Shown piece by piece: positions 38,916 through 48,800 of a stretch of DNA of 64,000 bases. Position numbers and translations under genes: made by a program. The stretch's first letter is position 1. The number at the start of each line of letters is the position of its first letter. Below the pieces are notes generated by a model. It was not told the origin of the DNA. It saw only the letters and a program-made list of their open reading frames with translations, and did no database searches. Origin of the DNA: Rhodocyclaceae bacterium (GTDB lineage Bacteria; Pseudomonadota; Gammaproteobacteria; Burkholderiales; Rhodocyclaceae); assembly GCA_018261935.1 (NCBI GenBank), contig JAGTRP010000006.1, positions 62,001-126,000 of the forward strand, read 5' to 3'.

Positions 38916-41252
38916 TCATGGCAATGCAGAAAATGAAAGATGCACGGGAGGGAGGCCCTGTTGCCTGCGCTCCCAAGCCGCCTCCAATGCCCTTCCCAGG
39001 TCCCGTGCGAATGCCCGGCTGTCGAACAAGGGGCACGTCGACCGCCGAGTTCCCAGGGCGTGTCTCAATGCCGTCAACCTTTCCCGTTGACGTGCCAATC
39101 CAAGGATCAGCGCTTCATACCCTTTCCAGTCCGTCGCCACCAGTTCCGGGAATCCCGCAGCCTGAACGATGCTGGCAGAGACTCGTGAAACGAAGGCTTC
39201 GCCGCACAGCGCAACCTGAGGAACACCCGCCCAGAGCGCATCGCTAGCCGTAGTATGGGCGTTCACCGGGAAGACATCCAAGGCCAGGTCGGCGACGGAG
39301 AGGCGCGCGAGATGCTCGGCCGGGCTTACCCTGGGCGCCCAATAAAGCCGCGAAGGGGATACGTTAGCCCTGGCCGCCGCTCCGGCCAGGTTTTCCATGG
39401 CCATAGGAGTGGCTTCCAGGAGCCACAGCACAGCATCTGGTATATGGGCAAGCAACCGCAACCAGAGGTCGAAGGTATCCTGGGTGATTTTATAGGGCTG
39501 ATGGAGAGCGGCTAAAACAAAGGCATCCTCCGGCAGCCCTAACGTGGCGCGACTCGGGACGACCCCAATCGCCCGGTGACGGTCATTGGGTTGATAACAA
39601 TGGGGCAACCGCAGCACCTTTTCGCTGAAGTTCCCTTCGCAGCCCTCTGGAATCACCACCGGATCGGCAATGACGTAATCTATCCACTCGGCCCCCATGG
39701 TCCCGGGAAAGCCTAGCCATTGCATTTGCACGGGTGCCGGACGGTGGGCCAGGATGGCTCCCCGATAGCCCTGTGTCCACCCCTTCAAGTCAATGGCGAT
39801 GTGGATGCCATCCTCCGCCATGCGCTGGGCCGCCTCCAGGTCCGACAGCGGGGCGATAGGCACCCATTCCGGAATTGCCGACCGCAAACGTTGCCGATAG
39901 ACATCCTCCTGCACAGGACTATAGTCATAGGCGACCAGATCGAAACGTTCCCGGTCCAGTGCTTCCAGTGCGCCGACCATCAGATGCGCCGTCGCGTGAT
40001 CCCGAAAATCAGCGGAAAGCAGTCCGATCCGCAGCCGTACCGGAGACTGGCTCAGAGACTGGCCCCCCCCCTCCATCGGCGGTCGCCCTGAAAACTGGGT
40101 CGAAAAATGCCGGGCAATGCGCAGTTGTTCCTGGGAAGCGGCGCCTGGCGTGGCCAGAAAGGCGAAGGGGGAAGGCAGATATTCGTGGTGACGTTCCAGT
40201 TCACCGGGGTCAGCAAGAAAGGTGTGCAAGGCATTCTCTGCCAGTTCCGCCCCTTGCCAATCGGCCACTTGACGGCATGCATGAGCAGCTTGCAGCAGCC
40301 AGTCAGGCCGACTCACGCGGCTGACCGCCTCCAGATATGCCTCCCGGGCACCGGCATAATCCCCGAGATCCGCACAAATGCAGCCCAAGTTGTAATAGGC
40401 CTCGGCATATTCGGGATCTATCTCCTGCGCCCGCATGAATGCGGACTTTGCTTCGCTCCAGGCGCCGGCCGAGCGAAGCGCAGAACCCAAATTGTTGTGG
40501 GCCAAAGCCCAATCCGGCGCCACCGCCACCGCTTGACGACCGGCGTAGATAGCCTCGGCGAGCGCTGCCCGATTTTGCAGGACAACACACAAGTTGGTCC
40601 ACGCGGCCGGGCCATCGGGCGCGACGGAGACAGCTCGCCTAAGATAGGATTCGGCTTCGGCGCTGTCGCCGCCTTCAACGAGCAAGGCCCCCAGCATTCC
40701 GAGCGCCGCGCCGTCGTCGGGCAGATGCGCAGCATTGAAGCGGCAGAATGCCAATTGGAGCGCCTTGTCGCCCATTTCCAGCAGCAGTTCGCGGCACAAC
40801 TGAGCCAGCGCCCTGTCGCTAGGCGCACGCTCATAGGCCAGCCAAAACTGTTCAAGCGCCAGGGGCTTCAATTGCCGATCTAAGTATATACAGCCGAGGT
40901 TGTACCGGGGCGTGGCGTTGTCCGGCTGCAAGCAAATGGCTGTCTCATGCGCCTGGACCGCGGCATCGACGAACCCGGCCTGCGCCAATGCGTTGCCAAG
41001 GTTGCTCCAGGCCTGCGCATCCTCCGGCAACAAGCGAACGGCTTCTTGCAACGGTGCAATGGCGTCACTGGATTTTCCTTGGGCCTGGAGCGCACTCCCC
41101 AGCAACTTATAGCCGATGCCGTAGGCGGGGTATCGCAGCGTAATATCCTGAGCAGCAACCGCCACCTCATCGTAATGTCCCGCGGAGAAAAGCTGGCCAA
41201 GCCGAACCATCTTTTCAGGCTCTGGGGCAACGGAGCGTGGGTCAGGAAACAT
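38916..41252 (-). CDS. TPR O-GlcNAc-transferase-like (SPINDLY) protein, glycan-island copy 1
   Basis: This 778-residue protein begins MFPDPRSVAPEPEK; a TTG five codons upstream is an alternative. The N-terminal half contains tetratricopeptide repeats of about 34 residues (AWSNLGNALAQAG, TPRYNLGCIYLD, AHNNLGSALRSAG, AYYNLGCICADLG). The C-terminal half is the Glyco_transf_41 domain, with RLRIGLLSADFRDHATAH, MQWLGFPGTMGAEWIDY and DALWAGVPQVALCGEAFVSR. Similar proteins transfer sugars to Ser/Thr of target proteins. In bacteria they are often linked to flagellin or adhesin glycosylation. It is divergent from copy 2 and close to flagellin 1. Confidence 0.9.
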   Translation of the reverse strand: MFPDPRSVAPEPEKMVRLGQLFSAGHYDEVAVAAQDITLRYPAYGIGYKLLGSALQAQGKSSDAIAPLQEAVRLLPEDAQAWSNLGNALAQAGFVDAAVQAHETAICLQPDNATPRYNLGCIYLDRQLKPLALEQFWLAYERAPSDRALAQLCRELLLEMGDKALQLAFCRFNAAHLPDDGAALGMLGALLVEGGDSAEAESYLRRAVSVAPDGPAAWTNLCVVLQNRAALAEAIYAGRQAVAVAPDWALAHNNLGSALRSAGAWSEAKSAFMRAQEIDPEYAEAYYNLGCICADLGDYAGAREAYLEAVSRVSRPDWLLQAAHACRQVADWQGAELAENALHTFLADPGELERHHEYLPSPFAFLATPGAASQEQLRIARHFSTQFSGRPPMEGGGQSLSQSPVRLRIGLLSADFRDHATAHLMVGALEALDRERFDLVAYDYSPVQEDVYRQRLRSAIPEWVPIAPLSDLEAAQRMAEDGIHIAIDLKGWTQGYRGAILAHRPAPVQMQWLGFPGTMGAEWIDYVIADPVVIPEGCEGNFSEKVLRLPHCYQPNDRHRAIGVVPSRATLGLPEDAFVLAALHQPYKITQDTFDLWLRLLAHIPDAVLWLLEATPMAMENLAGAAARANVSPSRLYWAPRVSPAEHLARLSVADLALDVFPVNAHTTASDALWAGVPQVALCGEAFVSRVSASIVQAAGFPELVATDWKGYEALILGLARQRERLTALRHALGTRRSTCPLFDSRAFARDLGRALEAAWERRQQGLPPVHLSFSALP

Positions 41253-41449
41253 GTATATTGGCGACAAAATGTCTTTTCAGTCTAACAGGAACGCCAAAAG
41301 GCCGCATCCAAATAGGCCGCCCGCCCAGCTCAGCCGTACGGTCATCGACTGCCACCGGGCGCCCCCATCCACCCTTTGGGGACGAAAACGACGAAAATAA
41401 TCCCCTTTTCAGGATAGTTGACCATCTTTCCAAGGCAGCCCCTCCGACC

Positions 41450-43855
41450 ATGACCCCGCCAGCCAATCAGCAACTGGAAGAAGCCCTACAAGCAGCAATG
41501 ACCGCGGCCGCTAATTTTCAGCATGCCGGCCAGCTGCAGGAGGCAGAGCGCTACTATCTAGCCATCCTCGATGCCGCCCCCGGCCACGGGGCAGCAAACC
41601 ACAAGCTTGGCATGCTGATGCTGGAGCAGCAGCAAGCAACGCGTGCGCTCCCCCATTTGAGGGCTGCCTTGGAAGCCCTCCCCGAACGGGAACAGTACTG
41701 GCTCGATTATATTCAGGGGCTGATTCAGGCGGGACAAGAGGAAGCCGCCGGTCAGGTATTTGCCCTGGGAGAGCGTCAGGGCGTGCTCGGCTCCACCCCG
41801 ACCTTCGAGAAGATGCCCTCACCGGCCCACCACCGGACTACAGCAAAAGGAGCAACGCCAAGACCTGGGGTATCCGGCAAAAAATCCTCGCGGACGGAAA
41901 TATTCAGTGACCAACAAACCGCCCAATTGATGGCACTGATCAATGAGGCGCGCCATGCCGAAGCCGAAACATTGGCCGTTGACATGACCCGGCACTTTCC
42001 CCGCTTGGGTTTCGGCTGGAAGGTGTTGGGGACATTATTGCTGCAGAGAGGCGCGGTGGCCGAAGCCATCCCCTCCCTGCAAAGAGCCGCACAGTTGTTG
42101 TCCGCCGACCCCGAGGCTCATAGCAATCTCGGGGTTGCCCACGAGGAGCAGGGCCGCCTAGCGGATGCTGAAGCCAGCTATCGTCGGGCGCTGAAAATCA
42201 AACCCGACCATGTGCAAGCGCTCAATAATCTCGGGGACAATCTCCGGAAGCAAGGCAAACCAGCCGATTCTGAAGCCAGCCTGCGCCGTGCCCTGGCGAT
42301 CAACCCCCAATATGCGGAAGCGCTCAACAATCTCGGCAATACTCTTCGAGACCAGAACAAGCTATCGGATTCTGAAGCCAATCTGCGGCGGGCCTTGGAA
42401 ATCAGGCCTGACTATGCCGAAGCATACATCAACCTAGGAAATACTCTTCAAAGCCAATGCCGATTCCAGGAGGCGGAAGCGAGCTTCCGCCGCGCCCAGG
42501 AACTCCGACCTGATCACGCCACTATCCACAACAATCTCGGCAATGTCCTGAAGGATCTAGGGCGGCTGGCCGAAGCCGAGGACAGTCTTCGCCGAGCAGT
42601 TCAAATTCAGCCGGATTATACGGATGCTTACAGCAACCTGCTTTTTACCCTCAATTACAATCCGGCTCATTCGCCCGCCTATTGCCTGGAAGAAGCTCGC
42701 CGCTATGGCTTGGCATGTGCGCATAGGACGGGGAGCCGATTTTCCTCATGGCTGTGCGCCGATCGTCCTGCACGCCTACGCATCGGATTCATTTCGGGCG
42801 ACTTCCGCAATCATCCCGTAGGCTATTTTCTGGAAAACTTGCTGGCCCATATCGACCCAAGCCGGCTCGAGCTTATGGCCTACCATACCCATCCCCAGCA
42901 AGATGATCTGACGGCCCGGCTCCGGAGTTACTTCCAGGCCTGGAAATCCCTGTATGGCAAGAGTGACGAAGAGGCCGCACGTCTTGTACACGCCGATGGC
43001 ATACATATCCTGATCGACCTGTCTGGTCATACCGGCAGCAACCGCCTGCCAGTTTTCTCCTGGAAGCCAGCCCCGCTCCAAGTCAGCTGGTTAGGTTACT
43101 TTGCAACCACCGGCATGGCCGAAATGGATTATCTGCTGGCGGACAAGAACAGTCTGCCGGAAGATGACCAACGGTTTTTTACGGAAACGATCTGGTATTT
43201 GCCAGATACACGATTATGTTTTACCCCACCCCAATGCTCCTTGCCGGTCTCGCCTTTGCCAGCGCTCAGCAATGGCTGCGTGACGTTTGGCTGCTTTCAA
43301 AACATGGCCAAAGTGGGAAACAGCGTACTGGAGACTTGGCGAAATATACTGGACGCGATGCCCAGCGCACGGTTGCGCTGGCAATGCAAACAACTGGGCG
43401 ATCCGGAAACTGGTGCGCTCGTGGCGCAGCAACTTTATAACCGTGGCATCGATCCGGCGCGGGTATCGCTACATGGCAGCGTTACCCGGCTGTCTTATCT
43501 TGCTGCCCATTCGGAAGTCGACCTCATTCTCGACACCTTTCCCTATCCAGGCGGCACCACCACTTGTGAAGCCCTATGGATGGGCGTGCCGACCTTGACT
43601 CTGGCGGGAGACAGCCTGCTTTCGCGGCAAGGTGCCAGCCTGCTGACCGCCGCCGGGATGGGCGAGTGGATCGCGAAGAACGAAGCGGACTACGTTGACA
43701 AGGCCATCGCCCATGCTGCCGACGTGCCGCGTTTGGCGGACACTAGAACCGGGTTGCGTGCCAAGGTCTTGGCATCGCCCCTTTTCGATGCGCCGCGCTT
43801 CGCCCGCAATTTCGAGGCGGCCATGTGGGAAATGTGGAAGCTGCGGCAAAGTTAG
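41450..43855 (+). CDS. TPR O-GlcNAc-transferase-like (SPINDLY) protein, glycan-island copy 2
   Basis: This 801-residue protein starts at MTPPANQQLEEAL; the frame extends upstream to 41237 but that part overlaps copy 1 and lacks conservation. TPR units occupy about residues 20-400. Five nearly regular 34-residue copies (ALNNLGDNLRKQG, ALNNLGNTLRDQN, AYINLGNTLQSQC, IHNNLGNVLKDLG) make a DNA-level 102-base repeat at about 42.1-42.6 kb. The catalytic part has ARLRIGFISGDFRNHPVGYF, VSWLGYFATTGMAEMDY and EALWMGVPTLTLAGDSLLSR. It is 267 bases upstream of flagellin 1 and in the same orientation, so it is the best candidate for the flagellin O-glycosyltransferase. Confidence 0.92.
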   Translation: MTPPANQQLEEALQAAMTAAANFQHAGQLQEAERYYLAILDAAPGHGAANHKLGMLMLEQQQATRALPHLRAALEALPEREQYWLDYIQGLIQAGQEEAAGQVFALGERQGVLGSTPTFEKMPSPAHHRTTAKGATPRPGVSGKKSSRTEIFSDQQTAQLMALINEARHAEAETLAVDMTRHFPRLGFGWKVLGTLLLQRGAVAEAIPSLQRAAQLLSADPEAHSNLGVAHEEQGRLADAEASYRRALKIKPDHVQALNNLGDNLRKQGKPADSEASLRRALAINPQYAEALNNLGNTLRDQNKLSDSEANLRRALEIRPDYAEAYINLGNTLQSQCRFQEAEASFRRAQELRPDHATIHNNLGNVLKDLGRLAEAEDSLRRAVQIQPDYTDAYSNLLFTLNYNPAHSPAYCLEEARRYGLACAHRTGSRFSSWLCADRPARLRIGFISGDFRNHPVGYFLENLLAHIDPSRLELMAYHTHPQQDDLTARLRSYFQAWKSLYGKSDEEAARLVHADGIHILIDLSGHTGSNRLPVFSWKPAPLQVSWLGYFATTGMAEMDYLLADKNSLPEDDQRFFTETIWYLPDTRLCFTPPQCSLPVSPLPALSNGCVTFGCFQNMAKVGNSVLETWRNILDAMPSARLRWQCKQLGDPETGALVAQQLYNRGIDPARVSLHGSVTRLSYLAAHSEVDLILDTFPYPGGTTTCEALWMGVPTLTLAGDSLLSRQGASLLTAAGMGEWIAKNEADYVDKAIAHAADVPRLADTRTGLRAKVLASPLFDAPRFARNFEAAMWEMWKLRQS
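42130..42640 (+). repeat. Tandem 102-base TPR-encoding repeats
   Basis: About five degenerate copies of a 102-base unit encode consecutive 34-residue TPR units inside SPINDLY copy 2. The recurring core codes for LNNLG or variants. They are diverged at the nucleotide level, so they are protein-repeat derived rather than a mobile or clustered DNA repeat. Confidence 0.7.
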
Positions 43856-44016
43856 GCCTTCCCCAAGCCCTCGCCCCGGCAATCTTTGCCGCATGGTCGG
43901 CAAAAAATCTTGCCCGTCCGCCGGCAACCCGCTCCACCCCGATTCCACTGCTGATAGTTCGATCCGATTTATCTCCGCCGCCTCTCCCTGGGTGCATAGC
44001 GCGCAACCTGAAATCT

Positions 44017-44032
44017 TGGCACGGTTCTCGCT
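44017..44032 (+). promoter_or_regulatory. Sigma-54 (RpoN)-type promoter of flagellin 1
   Basis: TGGCACG, four bases, then TCGCT matches the RpoN consensus TGGCACG-N4-TTGCW with one mismatch, and the GG and GC dinucleotides have the required spacing. It lies 90 bases before the flagellin start. An inverted repeat (TTTGCCG/CGGCAAA at 43885-43904) lies about 110 bases upstream, where an enhancer-type activator such as FleQ/FlrC could bind. That link is speculative. Confidence 0.65.
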
Positions 44033-44122
44033 TCAAGCTGACGCAGATGCTCGAACAACGAAAACATTGAGTCTGGTAGCCAGTCGTTGCGAGCGCCCTT
44101 CGGATGCAATTAGGAGAGCCAA

Positions 44123-45673
44123 ATGTCTCAAGTTATCAACACCAATGTTGCCTCATTGAACGCTCAGCGCAACATGAACACATCCCAGGGATCGCTGGCG
44201 ACATCTCTCCAGCGTCTTTCCTCCGGCCTGCGCATCAACAGCGCCAAGGACGACGCGGCCGGCCTGGCCATTTCCGAGCGCTTCACCTCCCAGATCCGCG
44301 GCCAGGATCAGGCCCGCCGCAACGCCAACGACGGCATCTCCCTGTCGCAAACGGCTGAAGGCGCCCTGCAGTCCGCCGGCGATGTCCTGCAGCGGATCCG
44401 CGAACTGGCGGTTCAGTCCTCCAACGCCACCAACTCCGCTTCGGACCGCCAGGCCCTCAACGCCGAAGTCATCCAATTGACCGCGGAACTGGACCGCATC
44501 GCCAAGACCACCGAGTTCAACGGCCAGAAGCTCCTCGACGGCTCCTTCGGCGCCGCCACCTTCCAGGTGGGCGCCAACGCCGGCCAGACCATCCAGGCCA
44601 CCACCGCCAATTTCTCGACCAACCAATACGGCAATTACCGGATCGGCTCCCTGGCGGCCACCGCCACCAACCCCCGGGGCGACCTGACCGTCGGCACCGG
44701 CACCACCGGCACCAATCTATCCACCGCCAAGCCCGCCGCTGCCTATGTCGCCGGCACGGCCCCGACCAGCGCCATCGCTGCCGACACCCTGACCCTCAAC
44801 GGCGCCGTCGGCAGCAAGGGCATCACCATCACCGCCGGCGACAGCGCCAAGACCGTCGCCACCAATATCAATACCCAAGCCGGCCTGACCGGGGTGACCG
44901 CCACCGCCAAGACCGAAATTGATGTTGTCTCCATGACGGCCAACAACTCTTACAAGCTGGACGTCTATTCGAATAATGCGACCGCCGTGACCGTTTCATT
45001 CACGATCGGCTCGAGTGTGAATACCGACGGCCTGGCGTCGGCAGTTGCCGCCTTCAACGATGTCAGCTCCAGAACCGGGATTACCGCCCGGGTCAACGAT
45101 GCGGGCACCGGTATCACCCTGCTCAACGCCAGCGGCGAGAATATCGCCATCGGCAACGCCGCTTCCGGCTCCAACGCCATGGCGGTCCAGAACACCAACG
45201 GTACCGGCAACCAGGCCGTCGGTACCGGCTTCGCCACCATGGTCAACGGCCAGCTCACCCTCGACTCCGACAAGAGCTTCAGCTACACCGCCGGAAACAC
45301 GGCTGGCGGCGCGCAGACCACTTACTTCACGGGGCCTTCTTCGGCAGCCCAGCTGCAGCGGGTCAGCGACCTCGATGTCAACACAGTGGACGCTGCCCAG
45401 CGCACCCTGAGCATCGCCGATGCTGCGCTTACGGCCGTCAATGGCCAGCGCGCCAAGTTCGGCGCCCTGCAGTCCCGCTTCGAGACCACCATCGCCAACC
45501 TGCAGATATCCTCCGAGAACATGTCGGCTTCCCGCTCCCGCATCCGCGACGCGGATTTCGCGGCGGAAACCGCCAACCTGACCCGGGCCCAGATCCTGCA
45601 GCAGGCCGGTACGGCGATGCTGGCGCAGGCGAACACGCTGCCGCAGAACGTATTGAAGCTGCTGCAAGGCTAA
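44123..45673 (+). CDS. fliC: Flagellin (copy 1)
   Basis: This 516-residue filament protein has the conserved N-terminal D0/D1 region: [20 protein letters not shown], then [20 protein letters not shown]. The C-terminal region [20 protein letters not shown] ends [11 protein letters not shown]. The middle (about residues 170-400) is a large Ser/Thr/Ala/Gly-rich surface domain with many possible O-glycosylation sites. It is exported by the flagellar type III apparatus, so no signal peptide is needed. AGGAG precedes the ATG. It is closely related to copy 2 at 61 kb; the two differ mainly in the surface domain. Confidence 0.97.
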   Translation: MSQVINTNVASLNAQRNMNTSQGSLATSLQRLSSGLRINSAKDDAAGLAISERFTSQIRGQDQARRNANDGISLSQTAEGALQSAGDVLQRIRELAVQSSNATNSASDRQALNAEVIQLTAELDRIAKTTEFNGQKLLDGSFGAATFQVGANAGQTIQATTANFSTNQYGNYRIGSLAATATNPRGDLTVGTGTTGTNLSTAKPAAAYVAGTAPTSAIAADTLTLNGAVGSKGITITAGDSAKTVATNINTQAGLTGVTATAKTEIDVVSMTANNSYKLDVYSNNATAVTVSFTIGSSVNTDGLASAVAAFNDVSSRTGITARVNDAGTGITLLNASGENIAIGNAASGSNAMAVQNTNGTGNQAVGTGFATMVNGQLTLDSDKSFSYTAGNTAGGAQTTYFTGPSSAAQLQRVSDLDVNTVDAAQRTLSIADAALTAVNGQRAKFGALQSRFETTIANLQISSENMSASRSRIRDADFAAETANLTRAQILQQAGTAMLAQANTLPQNVLKLLQG

Positions 45674-45704
45674 GCCTTACTGCTTTGGCGCAGTGCTCTA
45701 TGAC

Positions 45705-45743
45705 AGCCATTCGTCCGCGATCCTGCGTACGAATGGCTTTTTT
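45705..45743 (+). terminator. Rho-independent terminator of flagellin 1
   Basis: AGCCATTCGT (45705-45714) pairs perfectly with ACGAATGGCT (45729-45738), and six T follow. It starts 31 bases after the flagellin stop codon and isolates the flagellin from the following operon. Confidence 0.92.
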
Positions 45744-45838
45744 GATTGATGACCTGCCAAGCCGAGACCGAAGGCCTGCAAACTAGCCCATCGAAGCACA
45801 ACTGCTCTTCGCAGAAATAAAGCAATGGAACACTAAGC

Positions 45839-48800
45839 ATGAATTCCAAGCCTTTGGTCAGTATTCTGATTCCGGCCTATAACCCTCGCTTTTTTGCAGA
45901 AGCGCTGCAGAGTGCGGTTGAGCAGACCTATGAGAACGTTGAAATCATCATCTGCGACGACAGCCGTGATGACGAGATTCAACGCATCGCGGCAAGCTGC
46001 CGCGGCCGGCCCATACGCTACGAGAAGAATCCGGAACGGCTGCACGGCCGAGGGAACTTCAACAAATGCATTTCCCTTGCCCAAGGCGAATACATCAAGT
46101 TCCTGAACGATGACGACCGCCTCGCCCCCCGATGCGTCGAAAAACTGTTAGCGGTCTTGATCGATCAAGAAGGCATTACCCTGGCGACCTCAAAACGCAG
46201 GCGAATAGACGAGCGTGGCGATCGACTGCCGGACAGCGAATCCACCCTCTCTCCGGTCATGGAAGACTCTCGCCTGGAAGGCGCCTCGGCCTGCCGAGCC
46301 ATGCTGGAGGGCATGATCAACTTCGTCGGAGAGCCTTCGACCGTCTTGCTGCGCCGATCGGCATTGCCGCCTGCCGGCACCGACATCATGAGTTATGGCG
46401 GCTCCCCCGTTTACTACATGGCCGACATGGCCATGTGGTTTACCGCCCTCGGCAAGGGGGATGCGGCATATCTCACCGAGGAACTGAGCGATTTCCGCGT
46501 CCACTCCGAACAGTTCCAGCAGACTCAGGGGGTCGACTCCACGGTTCTCCCCAATTACAAGCACCTGTGCCGGCTAGCCCAGGCTGCCGGCGTCATCGAT
46601 GCCGAAGCCTGCAGGGAACTGCTCGCCCGCCCCGGCATGGTTCCAGGCTGGGCTACGCTCCTCACCGCGCCACTGGCGCATGACCAGGAAAACTGGCGCG
46701 AGTCCCAGGTCTATTTCGGACCGGAGCGCATTGCGAGGGGCACAACTACCGCCTGCCTGACGCCAGCAGAGGCCGCACTGTACGAAGAATTCGACTGGAA
46801 GCTGTACGGTAGCGACAATGATGTCCTCGGCAACGCTGAAGGCGCCCTCACTGATCATTTTCTCCTGTATGGGCAATTCGAATTCCGTCCTGGCACCCCT
46901 CGCTATGCCCATCGGCAGGACCGGAAGACCAGGCTCTGCACCAGGCTCTGGAGCCAACTGCTGGTGGATGAAGAAGGCAATGGCCGCCCCTGCGCCCGAT
47001 TCGCCCCGGTCATCAACATCTACGATTCCAATCCGACCGATGGCCTCGAAGAAGCCCGGCTGCACTTTCTGACCGGCCGCCCCCGGGGCCCCTGTGCCGA
47101 TTGCGACCTGCATCAGAAAATCCCCCTCAAGCACTTTGTCCGCCATAATTTTGATGGACAAACCCGACTGTTGCAGCCTCGCTCCGGCCGATCCCTGATC
47201 CGGCAATCAGCTGCCGTGCCGGGCCATTCACGCCACATCCTGGTCGTCGGCCACAGCGCCGGCCGGGCGGGCGGCGAGTTTGTCGCCCTGTCGGTCGTTC
47301 GTACCCTGAAGGAGGACTTGGGATATCAGGTCACCCTCATTCTGGCCAGGGGAGGGGAACTGGTCGAGGATTTTCGCCGGTATGCCCGAGTGTACGTCGT
47401 AGGCCAGGATCTCAGCGGCCCGGAGGCTGTCCGGGCACTGCTCACCCGTCTGCGGCTGGAAGGTTTGCGCCATGCTCTGTGCAACACCGTCGTCGTCGGC
47501 CGGTACGCCACCTGGCTGAAGGAACTCGGATACCAGGTGACTCACCTGGTTCATGAACTCGGCACCAGCATCGAGCGTTTCCTGCCCAGGGAAGATCGCC
47601 TTGGCGTGTGCGACCACGCCGACACCATCGTTTTTCCGGCTCGTTTTGTCGAGACCAGCTTCCTGGAACGCTATGCTCCCCGCACAGCCAATCGGGTCCG
47701 CCACCCCCAGGGCATCGAACCTGACTTTCCCCGCCCGCAAGACCGCTCTTCGATACGGCAGCGCCTGCGGGACAGTCTTGAGCTGGGTGAGGACACCCGC
47801 CTGGTGATTGGTGCCGGCAGCGGCGAACTGCGCAAGGGTCCGGATCTTTTTCTGCAGGTGGCCAAGCACGTCCTCGCAGACGGGCAGGACCGCGCCACCC
47901 ACTTCGTGTGGCTGGGACAGTTGGATGCCGTCCTCACGTCGTGGATGGAGCACGACCGTCATGCCCTGGGACTGGAGGACCGTTTCCACTTGGCCGGCCT
48001 GAAGTCGGACCTTACCGATTTCTATCTGGGCGCCGATGTTTTCCTGATGACCTCGAGAGAGGATCCGCTGCCGAACGTCGTCATCGAATCCATGTATGCG
48101 GGGCTGCCGGTGGTCGCCTTTGCTGAAGGCGGAGGCACCCCCGAGTTGCTGACCGATGGCTGCGGCGTGGTGGTGCCTTATCTCGACGTGGCGGCCATGG
48201 CCGATGCCACCCGACGACTGCTCGATGTTCCGGGGCAGGCCCGCGAGATAGGCGCCCAGGCGGCAGCGCGCATCGACGCCGGATTCCGCCGCCGGGATTA
48301 TGTCGATTTCCTCCTAAGCCATTTCAATTGCGCCAGCCACTCGGTCACACTGGTGCTGGCCGGCCGCGATGCTCCCATGCTTGAGCGCCAGCTGCTGCAA
48401 CTGGAGTCCTGCCTGCACGGCATGAGGTGGCGCCCTGACGCATTGCTCCTCGGCACCCCGGACCCCGTCCAACTGCCCGCCAGTCTTTCGAGCCTTCCCG
48501 TCATCCGGCTTTCCCAGCGTCGTGATGGAGTGCCAGCCGATCTCTTGCTTGAGGCGAGCCAGAGGGCGACCACCGAGTTGCTATGGTTCATTGACGCCGT
48601 CGTCGATTACACGGACAACAATCTTGAGGACATTCTCTCTGCTTTCGATGCCCCCGAAGTCGTCTCCGTCCTCAGCCCGGGGCACAATCCGGCCGCCCCG
48701 GAGATCCTCCCGCCGACTCAGCAGGCCCTGCTGTCGATCGATGAGCGTCACTGGCTCAAGGCGCACTGGGACCGGGGCACCGAGATGGCGTCACCTCTTC

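Noticed and set aside
42130-42640. Possible CRISPR-like or satellite repeat
   Set aside because: The 102-base period encodes tetratricopeptide units and the copies are diverged, with no spacers.
43885-43904. Intrinsic terminator between SPINDLY copy 2 and flagellin 1
   Set aside because: A short inverted repeat is followed by A, not T, on the coding strand, so a standard terminator is not supported; it may be an activator site.
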